15,343 nt of DNA, taken from contig CACZSO010000224.1 in the NCBI GenBank assembly GCA_902783795.1, positions 1 through 15,343 on the forward strand. The letters run 5' to 3'. This DNA comes from an uncultured Eubacteriales bacterium (GTDB taxonomy: Bacteria; Bacillota; Clostridia; Lachnospirales; Lachnospiraceae). Positions 1-7,865 of the stretch are shown in pieces. Made by a program: the position numbers and the translations under genes. The notes beneath the pieces were generated by a model. It made no database searches and had not been told where the DNA came from. It saw nothing but the letters and a program-made list of their open reading frames with translations. Within the stretch, counting starts at the first letter, position 1, and every line of letters begins with the position of its first letter.

Positions 1-1
1 A

Positions 2-1255
2 AGAGTGGCGGACTCCCTGACTTCGTCTAATATCAGTGTGCTGAACTGGTATTCCGAAGCCTATGGAGGCCGCTTTCTGATCATTGATGATAATTACCGC
101 ATCGTCCTGGATACCTTTGAAGTAGATCTTGGAAAAGAATGTGTCAGCCAGGCGGTGTTCAATGCTTTTGAGGAGACAGAATACCAGAACTATGACCGTG
201 AGGAACAATTCCTGGAATATGTCATTCCTGTCAAATATGCGGATGCTGATGAAAAATATGTTTCCGGCGTCCTGGTCTTAAGTTCCACCACCGGATGGAT
301 CAAGGACAGTTTCGTAGATACTCAGCGGGTGATGATGCTTATCGAGATGATCATCCTGGGTATTATTTTATTCTTTGCCTTCTTCTTCTCATCCGTTCTG
401 GTCCAGCCCTTGAACCGTTTCCGGGAACAGCTCTCTGACTTCGGTGCCGGTCACCGGGACACCGTTCCGGCAGCAGAAGGTATCTACAGCGAACTTTCTT
501 CTATCGCAGACGCATTAAAACTCATCATCCAGAAGTATCAGGATCTGGATAAGGCCCAGGAAGAATTCGTATCCAATGCTTCTCATGAATTAAGAACTCC
601 CATGACTTCCATCCGGATATTGTCAGACTCTCTGATCGGACAGGAAAATATCCCGGAAGAGACTTACCAGGAGTTTCTGAAAGATATTTCCGTAGAAACA
701 GACCGGGAGGCCAGGATCATAGAAGATCTGCTGGCCATGACCCGTATGGGAACGGCTTCTGATACATTGAATATCCAGAATGCAGACATGAACGAGTTTG
801 TCATGGATCTGTTAAGAAGTATCCGGCCTATCGCCTCCTCAGCGGAAGTGGAGCTGATCTATGAGTCTTTCCGTAAAGTTACGGCAGATATAGACCCGGT
901 GAAACTGGACCAGGCATTCTCTAACCTGATCGAGAATGCAGTAAAATATAATCAGCCCGGCGGCTATGTCAAAGTATCCCTGGATGCCGACCGTGATTAT
1001 TTCTATCTGAAAGTGGCCGATAACGGGGCCGGCATTCCGGAAGAATCTTTGCCCCATATCTTTGAACGGTTTTACCGGGTGGATAAAGCCCGGTCCAGAG
1101 ACTCCGGCGGTACAGGCTTAGGCCTTTCCATCACCCGCAGCATCGTTCTGCAGCATCATGGCATCATAAAAGTGGAATCCGCCCTGGGAGAAGGGACCAC
1201 ATTTACTGTCCGTATCCCGCTTAAGTATACGGAAGCAAAGGAGGCGGGACGATGA
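2..1255 (+). CDS. Sensor histidine kinase, C-terminal part (5' end outside window)
   Basis: Membrane-bound two-component sensor kinase that would autophosphorylate on histidine and pass the phosphate to a response regulator, probably encoded just upstream. The reading frame is open to the left edge, so the start and first membrane helix are missing; the GTG at 5 is unlikely to be the true start. Numbering from that GTG: an extracytoplasmic sensor portion (about 1-105), one membrane helix (about 107-132), a HAMP-like linker, then the HisKA box with HELRTP (phospho-acceptor His194). The ATPase domain shows the N box (NLIENA, 307-312), G1 box (DNGAGIP, from 339), F box (FERFYRVD, from 353) and G2 box (GGTGLGLS, from 368), so the catalytic core is complete. 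The layout resembles PhoR/WalK-type kinases, but the signal cannot be read from sequence. Its stop overlaps the next start by 4 nt, implying translational coupling. Confidence 0.93.
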   Translation, partial: RVADSLTSSNISVLNWYSEAYGGRFLIIDDNYRIVLDTFEVDLGKECVSQAVFNAFEETEYQNYDREEQFLEYVIPVKYADADEKYVSGVLVLSSTTGWIKDSFVDTQRVMMLIEMIILGIILFFAFFFSSVLVQPLNRFREQLSDFGAGHRDTVPAAEGIYSELSSIADALKLIIQKYQDLDKAQEEFVSNASHELRTPMTSIRILSDSLIGQENIPEETYQEFLKDISVETDREARIIEDLLAMTRMGTASDTLNIQNADMNEFVMDLLRSIRPIASSAEVELIYESFRKVTADIDPVKLDQAFSNLIENAVKYNQPGGYVKVSLDADRDYFYLKVADNGAGIPEESLPHIFERFYRVDKARSRDSGGTGLGLSITRSIVLQHHGIIKVESALGEGTTFTVRIPLKYTEAKEAGR

Positions 1256-2199
1256 GACTGAATGGTTTTCGTAAAATCACGCTGGTCTTTGTGTGCGTTT
1301 TATTGGTCCTTTGTTCTGCCTGCGGGAAAAAGACTTCGGAATATGATTTTTACCTCTATTTCGGAGATCCGACATCCACAGAACTGGTGCGCATACCGGC
1401 CCAGATCGATAGGACCATGGAAATGTCTACCATGATCTCCTCCATCTTTGCCAGCCTGAAGACCAGTATCAGTGATGCCTCCACCTATCTGTCCTTAGTG
1501 CCAGAGGGTGTGAACATGAACTCATTTTCCTTAAAGGATAATGACCTGGTGCTGGATTTTAATCAGCAGTATCCCGACTGTCCCTCTAAAGAAGAACTGC
1601 TTTTAAGGGCTTCCCTGGTATTGACTTATATGCAGCTGGACGAGATCTCCACAGTTGAGATCAGGGTCGACGGACAGCCTCTTACAAATACTGACGGAAC
1701 CGTCATCGGTCCCCAGAGTACCCGGAACTTTACGGATATCATGGGCAAAGGCCTGAACCGTTATTCAGAGGCTGACGTTACCGTCTATTTTGCCTCTGAA
1801 TCAGGAGATAAGCTGGTGCCTTCAACCGTGCATCTCACCTATCTGAATGCCTTGTCTCTTCAGCAGGCCCTGGTCCAGCGGCTGATCGAAGGCCCGGGAG
1901 ATGATGCGGCGGGCCAGCCTGTTTTCCCGTTGAACACAAAGCTGATCTCCGTATCTACAAAAGACGGCATCTGCCATGTGAATCTGAACAGTGAACTGTT
2001 AAATGAAGTCGTCGCGGTAACACCGGAAGTCCAGGTATGGTCCCTGGTGAATACTTTGACAGAAACAAGGAATGTATCCTCTGTCTTGATATCGATCAAC
2101 GGGTCTTCCGGTGTGGTGATATCGGAATCCATCGATCTTTCTTCACCCTTGTCCAGAAACCTGGACCTGGTGGAGAATCTGGAGGGAGAAAAGGAGTAA
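1252..2199 (+). CDS. GerMN-domain lipoprotein
   Basis: Predicted exported lipoprotein of 315 residues. A hydrophobic signal segment (about 9-23) ends in LCSAC, with Cys24 as the likely lipidated residue; Cys rather than Leu at -3 makes the lipobox non-standard. The mature part looks like two tandem GerMN (sporulation/spore germination) domains, roughly 32-155 and 175-298. The second contains the family-like ALVQRLIEGP segment and the VNLNSELL strand. GerMN domains occur in GerM of spore formers and in LpqB of actinobacteria; biochemical function is generally not known. The ATG overlaps the kinase stop (ATGA) and is preceded by AAAGGAGG at 1237-1244 with 7-nt spacing. Co-translation with the kinase suggests an accessory or sensory partner, by analogy with MtrB-LpqB; that is inference. 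Confidence 0.85.
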   Translation: MRLNGFRKITLVFVCVLLVLCSACGKKTSEYDFYLYFGDPTSTELVRIPAQIDRTMEMSTMISSIFASLKTSISDASTYLSLVPEGVNMNSFSLKDNDLVLDFNQQYPDCPSKEELLLRASLVLTYMQLDEISTVEIRVDGQPLTNTDGTVIGPQSTRNFTDIMGKGLNRYSEADVTVYFASESGDKLVPSTVHLTYLNALSLQQALVQRLIEGPGDDAAGQPVFPLNTKLISVSTKDGICHVNLNSELLNEVVAVTPEVQVWSLVNTLTETRNVSSVLISINGSSGVVISESIDLSSPLSRNLDLVENLEGEKE

Positions 2200-2208
2200 T
2201 AGATTTTC

Positions 2209-4419
2209 GTGAAAAGACCGCTGTTAGTCATAACAGTTGTCTTGGTTTTCGGGGTATATTGGCTAAACGGACATCAGGCTGAACTGTCTTTTCTTTCGGC
2301 AGCGCAGCCTGTTTCTTCTGCTTTCGGCCTGACAGAAGAGGATAACAGAAAAGAGTCCTGTATAGAGGGAACGGTGGTTTTTATCAAACCTCGAAAAGAG
2401 GGCTGGGAATACCATGTAAGGACCGGCAAAAGATCGCTGGTCCGGGTGATCTCCGAAGAAAGCTGCCGGCCTGTTTTATTTGAGACCGTCCGTGTCCAGG
2501 GTGAATTATACCTTTTTGACAGGCCTTCGAATCCCGGCGAATTTGATCTAAGGACCTATTATGCTTCCCTTAACATCCTGGCCGGGATGAAAGAAAACTA
2601 TATTGAAACGGTTAAAGAGCCCCTTCTTAGCTTTCCGGAAAAACTTTTTCAACTGAAGCTTTTGCTGTTCAACGTCACAGAAAGACTGGCAGCAGAAGAG
2701 GACCGGGGAGTATTTGAAACTTTGCTTGTCAACATCAGGGATCAGCTGGATCCGGATGTAAAAGAAGCTTACAAAAAATATGGGTTCATATCATTGATTT
2801 CTTTTTCTGGTATCCATATTACCTTATATGCCGGATTCATTTACCACATTCTGAGAAAGAAAGCAGGAAAAAAACCGGCTTTGATCGTGACGGATCTTAT
2901 GCTGGCTGTTTTCTATCTTTTCAGTGGCTTTTCCCAGGCTGTTTTCCGGGCCTGCCTGGTGTTTTCACTAAGAGCTCTGGCGCCGGTCTTTAAGCGTAGA
3001 TTTGATTATCTTAATGCAGTCTCTCTTTCTTTTATCCTGCTCCTGACCGAATACCCCAGGATCCTGTATTTCAGTACATTTCAATATCTTCTTGCTGCGG
3101 CCTTCGGTCTAGGGATCCTCCGGGAGGCGGTGAGAAAAGCCGCCGATGTTAAGTCCCGGTCCTTTCAGGGTATCATTTTTCTGTTTTCTCTGCAGGCTGC
3201 CCTCCTTCCCATTAAGCTTCTCTTTAATTTCGGCTTTTCTCCCTATACGCTTCTGACTTTCGGAATATCCGCTTTATGTCTGCCTTTTATCGGAGCATCG
3301 GCGGTTTTGGGGGCTTTTTCCGGTCTGCTTTCGCCGGTGACAGCATCTTTCTTTTTCGGGACCGGTCATTTCTTTCTCGTGCTGATCCGAAAAATGACCG
3401 ATGTAATAGCCTGTCTGCCTTTTCAGGAGGTCATTACCGGGTGCCCTCCCGGAAAGCGGATCATGATATATTATTTAACGGCCCTGATCCCCGTACTGCT
3501 CCTGGATCTTAAAAAAGAGTGGGAGAAACATCGGCCGGAGGAAAAAGAAAAAGAGAATCATACGGCTGCTGTCCTTATCTGCCTGATCCCGGCTGTATTG
3601 TGGCTGTGGGGCGTGTTTTACCTGAAAGCGCCGCCGCTCAAAGAAGGGGAACTGAAAGTGACAGCCCTGGATGTGGGGCAAGGAGACTGTACAGTAATAA
3701 GGACCAGGGAGCATACCATTGTTTACGACTGCGGCAGCAGTTCTTCACCTGACGTAGGAAAGGATATCCTGGTGCCATATCTTAAGTATGAGGGCGTGGG
3801 TAAAACGGACTTGCTGCTGCTGTCCCATGGAGATGCAGACCATACGAACGGAGTGGATGCCCTACTTGATAGTTATCTGCCTGATCAGGTGATATTGCCG
3901 GGACATAAGTACGCTGAAGAAGAGTTTCAGGATATTATAGGGTCCGCCTCGGAAAGAAACATCCCCTGGATCTTTCTTTCTGCCGGAGACAGCGTGGAAA
4001 ACGAGGATTTTGATCTGCATATCCTGTGGCCATGGAAACACGCAGATATTTCCGGAAATGAGGGTTCACTCACGGCTTTACTTGAAAAAGATGGGTTCAC
4101 AGGCCTTTTGACCGGAGATATTTCATCAGAAGAGGAGGAACTGATCCCTGTAAAAGGGCCTGTTACCTGGCTTAAGACCGCTCACCATGGATCTAAGTAT
4201 TCCACTTCGGATGAGTTTCTGGCAGACGCCCGTCCGGTCTATGCTTCCATCAGTGCCGGCAGAAGAAACCCCTATGGTCATCCGGCAGAAGAAACACTGA
4301 AAAGGCTGGCTGCCTGCGGTACGATGGTCTATACGACAGGCAGGTCCGGGGCCATAGAACTTGTGACATATGAAAATAACACAGATATAAAAACATTTCT
4401 TGCGCTTGACGCCCCTTAA
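2209..4419 (+). CDS. comEC: ComEC/Rec2-type DNA uptake channel protein
   Basis: Polytopic membrane protein of 736 residues, the expected length for full ComEC, which in transformable bacteria moves single-stranded DNA across the membrane. Visible parts in order: an N-terminal membrane anchor and an OB-like extracellular segment (about 50-130), the Competence domain with many helices and the signature SFSGIHI (198-204), then a C-terminal metallo-beta-lactamase-like domain (about 482-725). That domain has DVGQGD (488-493), the metal-binding SHGDADH (539-545), TGD (635-637), KTAHHGS (656-662) and NPYGHP (687-692). All key metal ligands look intact, so there is no sign of decay. The start is GTG at 2209; AAGGAG at 2191-2196 lies 12 nt upstream, a rather long spacing. 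Only 9 nt separate it from the GerMN gene. No comEA is adjacent; whether the cell is naturally competent cannot be judged here. Confidence 0.95.
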   Translation: MKRPLLVITVVLVFGVYWLNGHQAELSFLSAAQPVSSAFGLTEEDNRKESCIEGTVVFIKPRKEGWEYHVRTGKRSLVRVISEESCRPVLFETVRVQGELYLFDRPSNPGEFDLRTYYASLNILAGMKENYIETVKEPLLSFPEKLFQLKLLLFNVTERLAAEEDRGVFETLLVNIRDQLDPDVKEAYKKYGFISLISFSGIHITLYAGFIYHILRKKAGKKPALIVTDLMLAVFYLFSGFSQAVFRACLVFSLRALAPVFKRRFDYLNAVSLSFILLLTEYPRILYFSTFQYLLAAAFGLGILREAVRKAADVKSRSFQGIIFLFSLQAALLPIKLLFNFGFSPYTLLTFGISALCLPFIGASAVLGAFSGLLSPVTASFFFGTGHFFLVLIRKMTDVIACLPFQEVITGCPPGKRIMIYYLTALIPVLLLDLKKEWEKHRPEEKEKENHTAAVLICLIPAVLWLWGVFYLKAPPLKEGELKVTALDVGQGDCTVIRTREHTIVYDCGSSSSPDVGKDILVPYLKYEGVGKTDLLLLSHGDADHTNGVDALLDSYLPDQVILPGHKYAEEEFQDIIGSASERNIPWIFLSAGDSVENEDFDLHILWPWKHADISGNEGSLTALLEKDGFTGLLTGDISSEEEELIPVKGPVTWLKTAHHGSKYSTSDEFLADARPVYASISAGRRNPYGHPAEETLKRLAACGTMVYTTGRSGAIELVTYENNTDIKTFLALDAP

Positions 4420-4428
4420 TGGTATAAT
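4400..4428 (+). promoter_or_regulatory. Extended -10 promoter for the holA operon
   Basis: TTGCGC (4400-4405), a 17-nt spacer, then a perfect TATAAT (4423-4428) preceded by TG-N, making an extended -10. The -35 is poor (3 of 6), but an extended -10 can compensate. The element straddles the comEC stop codon. Transcription would begin near 4435, giving a leader of about 30 nt before holA. Seen in sequence; activity is inferred. Confidence 0.65.
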
Positions 4429-4465
4429 CACTCTGGCAAATAATCAGGAAAGAATGTAAGGATAG

Positions 4466-5443
4466 ATGAAGACCATACGGGAAGATATCAAAAACAGATC
4501 TTTTAAAAAAGTATATCTCCTTTACGGGAACGAAGACTATCTGAAACGTTCTCTTAAGAACCAGCTGAAAACAGCGGTGGCAGGAGAAGATGAGATGAAT
4601 GTCATGTCGGTAAACGGCAAAGATCCTGATCTCTCACGGCTTAAGAACTTCACGGATACATTGCCTTTTTTTGCTGAAAAACGGCTGATCATGATGACGG
4701 ATACCGGCCTGTTCAAAAGTTCATCCGATGGCTTTGTGGAGTGGATCGAGACTCTCCCCGAGACCGCCTGCGTCATCTTCACAGAGGAAGAGGCTGATAA
4801 GCGGAACCGCCTTTTCAAAAAGGTGTCGGAAATGGGCCATGCAGCAGAGCTGAACCATCCGGAAGAAAAAGAACTGGAGCGGTGGATCCTGGGGTTTATC
4901 AAAAACCGGGGCATGAATATCCGCACAGATGCTTACCGCCTGTTTCTGGACTGTATTTCAGAAGATATGGACGATGTTCAGAATGAGCTGGAAAAACTTT
5001 GTGCCTATGCCGCTGATACCGGGATCATCACCCGGGAAGACGTATCTTCTATCTGCCGTGTAAAGACAGAAAGCCGGGTGTTCGATATGATATCGGCCGC
5101 TGCCTTTAAACATAAAGATGAAGCGTTTGACCTGTATTATGATCTGTTAGCTTTGAGGGAAAAGCCGCTTCGCATCCTGTATCTTCTGGGACGGGAGCTG
5201 ATGCGCCTGCTCCTTATCAAGCATCTTTTAAAAGAACAGAAGACACGGCGGGAGATCGCGGATGCATTAAAGGTGAAACCTTTTATTTGCGATAAGATGA
5301 TGAGCCAGGCGAATATGTTTTCAGAAAAGAAACTGAAAGAACTGACAGACCTGGCTTTAAGCCTGGAAAAAGACGTTAAGACCGGTGACCTGGATGAGCA
5401 GCTGTCCATAGAGCTTCTCCTTCTTAAGATCACCGAAGACTAA
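4466..5443 (+). CDS. holA: DNA polymerase III subunit delta
   Basis: The delta subunit of the clamp-loader complex, which opens the sliding clamp so it can be placed on DNA. Its 325 residues fit the family. The N-terminal YLLYGNEDYLK (18-28) and the LPFFAEKRLIMM segment are characteristic of HolA; a helical C-terminal region (about 210-325) matches the collar domain. As normal for delta, there is no intact Walker A motif, since this subunit is a degenerate AAA+ protein. The ATG at 4466 follows TAAGGA at 4457-4462 with very short spacing. The gene follows comEC, as in many Firmicutes, but the rpsT gene often found beside this pair is absent and murC follows instead. It is probably transcribed from the promoter overlapping the comEC stop. 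Confidence 0.93.
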   Translation: MKTIREDIKNRSFKKVYLLYGNEDYLKRSLKNQLKTAVAGEDEMNVMSVNGKDPDLSRLKNFTDTLPFFAEKRLIMMTDTGLFKSSSDGFVEWIETLPETACVIFTEEEADKRNRLFKKVSEMGHAAELNHPEEKELERWILGFIKNRGMNIRTDAYRLFLDCISEDMDDVQNELEKLCAYAADTGIITREDVSSICRVKTESRVFDMISAAAFKHKDEAFDLYYDLLALREKPLRILYLLGRELMRLLLIKHLLKEQKTRREIADALKVKPFICDKMMSQANMFSEKKLKELTDLALSLEKDVKTGDLDEQLSIELLLLKITED

Positions 5444-5472
5444 AAAACTATACATCGCAGGACGGAGGAATT

Positions 5473-6909
5473 ATGGATAATTCAAAGAAGATACATGTGC
5501 ATTTTATGGGGATCTGCGGAAGCGGCTGTGCTTCCATCGCCATGCTGGCCTATCAGCAGGGCTTTAAGGTTTCCGGCTGTGATTCGGCCAAAGAAGCCTA
5601 TTATGCGGATGAACTTAAAAAACTGGGCATCCCCATCTCTGTAGGCCATGACAAGTCTCACCTGACAGAGGATGTGGATGTGGTAGCCTGCACCCCGGCG
5701 ATCTTCGATATCGATCCGGAAAATGAGGAACTGAAGGAAGCTGAAAGACGCGGGATCTTAATGACTTGGCAGCAGTTTATGGGCCGTTATCTGCAGAAGG
5801 ATAAGAGAGTCGTCACGATCTCCGGTACCCACGGAAAGACTACTACCACCTTCCTGGCGGCTGAAATGATGATCGACGGCGGCATCGACCCCACCATCGA
5901 GGGCGGTTCCACTTACAGGAAATGGGGAAACGGCGGCCGTTTCGGGCAGTCCGATGTGTTCCTATGTGAGGCAGATGAATTCAACCGTAATTTCTTTGCT
6001 TACAGTCCTACCATTGCTGTCATCAATAATCTGGAAATGGATCATCAGGAATATTACCATGATTTTGATGAGATGCTGGGAGCTTTCAGAGACTTCCTGG
6101 TAAACGGCGGGAAACTGAAGACCCTGATCTTAAACGGAGATTCCGAAGGCTGCATAGACCTGCTTTCTTTAGTCTGCAAAGAAGAGTGTATGAAGGATGT
6201 TTCTGTCATCATCTTTACCCAGGATCCGGAATTTGAACTTTCCCTGGATGTACCCTATACGAAAGTGGTGTGGCGTATTACAAAGAAGAGCCCGGAAGGT
6301 ACATCCTTTGAAGTAGAAAAGGATGGAACCGTCCACGCTTTCCATACGAACCAGTATGGCGACTATAATGCAGCCAACTGCGTCACCGGCATCCTGCCTT
6401 CCTGGGAACTGGGTGTTTCAGATGAAGCTATCGAAAATGCCATCGGTCATTTTGAAGGGGCCGGCCGGCGTTTTGACCTGGTAGGCCGTTATCACGGGGC
6501 CGGGATCTATGACGACTACGCGCATCATCCCACGGCAGTGAAGGCAGTGCTGACCATGGCAAAAGAATATTTCCCGGAAGACAGGGTCATGGCCCTCTTA
6601 GAGCCTCACCAGGTGTCCCGGTTCACCCATATGTTCGATGAATTCGTGGATGCTTTATGCGTGGCGGACGATGTGGTCATCGGCAAGACATACCTGGGCC
6701 GGGAAGTGCATAAGGGCGTTACTCCCATCTCCAAAGAACAGTGGGAAGCTGCTTCGCCGAAGATCCACGTTTTTGAAGATCAGGATGAAATGATCAAAGA
6801 AGTGGAACGCAGGATCGACGAAGAAGGCGACAGCATCATCGTCAATATGGGCCTGGGACGGTCCTATCTCTGGTCCCGCATCCTGGTGGATGATGATAAA
6901 AAAGAGTAA
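5473..6909 (+). CDS. murC: Mur ligase, MurC type (UDP-N-acetylmuramate--L-alanine ligase), with Mpl-like features
   Basis: Cytoplasmic ATP-dependent ligase of peptidoglycan precursor synthesis; MurC adds L-alanine to UDP-N-acetylmuramate. At 478 residues it has the three Mur domains: an N-terminal nucleotide-sugar domain with GICGSG (13-18), a central ATPase domain with P-loop GTHGKTTTT (118-126), EADEFNRNF (166-174) and NNLEMDH (185-191), and a C-terminal domain with FEGAGRRFD (327-335), YDDYAHHPT (346-354) and EPHQVSRF (377-384). MurC usually reads GIGGxGM in the first loop and NIExDH near the second; GICG and NNLExDH are closer to Mpl, the murein peptide recycling ligase. The C-terminal RRFD and EPHQxxR look MurC-like. 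I favour MurC but Mpl or a side branch is possible. GGAGG at 5464-5468 precedes the ATG. Confidence 0.82.
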   Translation: MDNSKKIHVHFMGICGSGCASIAMLAYQQGFKVSGCDSAKEAYYADELKKLGIPISVGHDKSHLTEDVDVVACTPAIFDIDPENEELKEAERRGILMTWQQFMGRYLQKDKRVVTISGTHGKTTTTFLAAEMMIDGGIDPTIEGGSTYRKWGNGGRFGQSDVFLCEADEFNRNFFAYSPTIAVINNLEMDHQEYYHDFDEMLGAFRDFLVNGGKLKTLILNGDSEGCIDLLSLVCKEECMKDVSVIIFTQDPEFELSLDVPYTKVVWRITKKSPEGTSFEVEKDGTVHAFHTNQYGDYNAANCVTGILPSWELGVSDEAIENAIGHFEGAGRRFDLVGRYHGAGIYDDYAHHPTAVKAVLTMAKEYFPEDRVMALLEPHQVSRFTHMFDEFVDALCVADDVVIGKTYLGREVHKGVTPISKEQWEAASPKIHVFEDQDEMIKEVERRIDEEGDSIIVNMGLGRSYLWSRILVDDDKKE

Positions 6910-6924
6910 GAGGATTTGACATAC

Positions 6925-7848
6925 ATGAGTGTAATGGACAGATTAGAGCGGAAGATGCGTTTTCTTTCGCGGTTTAATATCATGATCGTCCTGATAGGCG
7001 CCTATGCCCTGGGATATATTTTAAGCATGACAGCACCGGCTGTTTTGAATTATCTGGCCTTTGACCCGCCATCGATCTTAAAAGGACAGGTGTGGCGGCT
7101 CTTTACCTTTGTGGTGAGTCCGGATTCTTCATCCTTTTTCATGGCGCTGATCACCTGCTTTATTTATTTCTCTATATCGAGGACTTTAGAACAGGTGGTG
7201 GGGACATTCCGCGTGAATTTCTTTATGATCTCCGGCATCCTCCTTCTGGACATTTTCGGTTTTCTGTTTTATGCCCTGTTCCCGGTGCCGACCTGTTACT
7301 ACGCATCTATGCTGAGCCCTTACTACCTGTATGCCATGCTGTTTGTGCTGTTTGCTTTGATGTTCCCGGAAGCCCGGTTTTTATTCATGTTCATTTTCCC
7401 CATCAAGGGGCGCTGGATGATCTTCATCACCATGGGCATGTATCTTCTGAACATCGTCCAGGCTTTCTCCCACGGGTTCTCGGGATATGCATGGATCCTG
7501 ATCTTCATGGTGGCGGCAGCCATATTGACCCTGTTCTTGTTCCTGACATTCTGCGGCTATTCCTTTAAACGCAGAAACCAGGCAGCGCAGCGGTTCAAAA
7601 GAATGGGAAGCCCGGGTACGTCAAGAAGCGGCTTCAGGACCTCAAATACACGCCAGAGTACGGAAGGCCGCAGTGCTTCCTACCGGCATAAATGTGAGAT
7701 CTGCGGCAGGACGAATATTACCCATCCGGAACTGGATTTCAGGTATTGTTCCAAATGCTACGGAAATCATGAATACTGCATGGAACATTTATACACCCAT
7801 ATACATGTAAAGAGTCCGGATGATATTGCCGGTAATTTCCAGTCCTGA
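6925..7848 (+). CDS. Rhomboid-like integral membrane protein with C-terminal Cys/His cluster
   Basis: Predicted 307-residue protein with about six membrane helices (residues roughly 18-210) and a cytoplasmic-looking tail rich in Arg and Ser. The sequence GQVWRLFTFV near residue 55 followed by a helix pair is typical of the rhomboid fold. The usual GxSG catalytic motif is not seen: the corresponding place reads MLSPYY (Ser131), and a His (183) sits in SHGFSG before the last helix. Protease activity is therefore uncertain. The tail ends in two CxxC pairs (C257/C260 and C275/C278) followed by H282, C285, H288, H292 and H294, a likely zinc-binding module. The ATG at 6925 is chosen because AAGAGGA (6908-6914) sits 10 nt upstream; the in-frame TTG at 6916 is too close to it. 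Position 15 nt after murC suggests co-transcription, but no role is known to me. Confidence 0.78.
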   Translation: MSVMDRLERKMRFLSRFNIMIVLIGAYALGYILSMTAPAVLNYLAFDPPSILKGQVWRLFTFVVSPDSSSFFMALITCFIYFSISRTLEQVVGTFRVNFFMISGILLLDIFGFLFYALFPVPTCYYASMLSPYYLYAMLFVLFALMFPEARFLFMFIFPIKGRWMIFITMGMYLLNIVQAFSHGFSGYAWILIFMVAAAILTLFLFLTFCGYSFKRRNQAAQRFKRMGSPGTSRSGFRTSNTRQSTEGRSASYRHKCEICGRTNITHPELDFRYCSKCYGNHEYCMEHLYTHIHVKSPDDIAGNFQS

Positions 7849-7865
7849 TCTGTAGGAGGACCTGT

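Noticed and set aside
4406..4428. TTGACG at 4406-4411 as the -35 of the holA promoter
   Set aside because: The spacer to TATAAT would be only 11 nt; the TTGCGC at 4400 gives 17 nt together with an extended -10.
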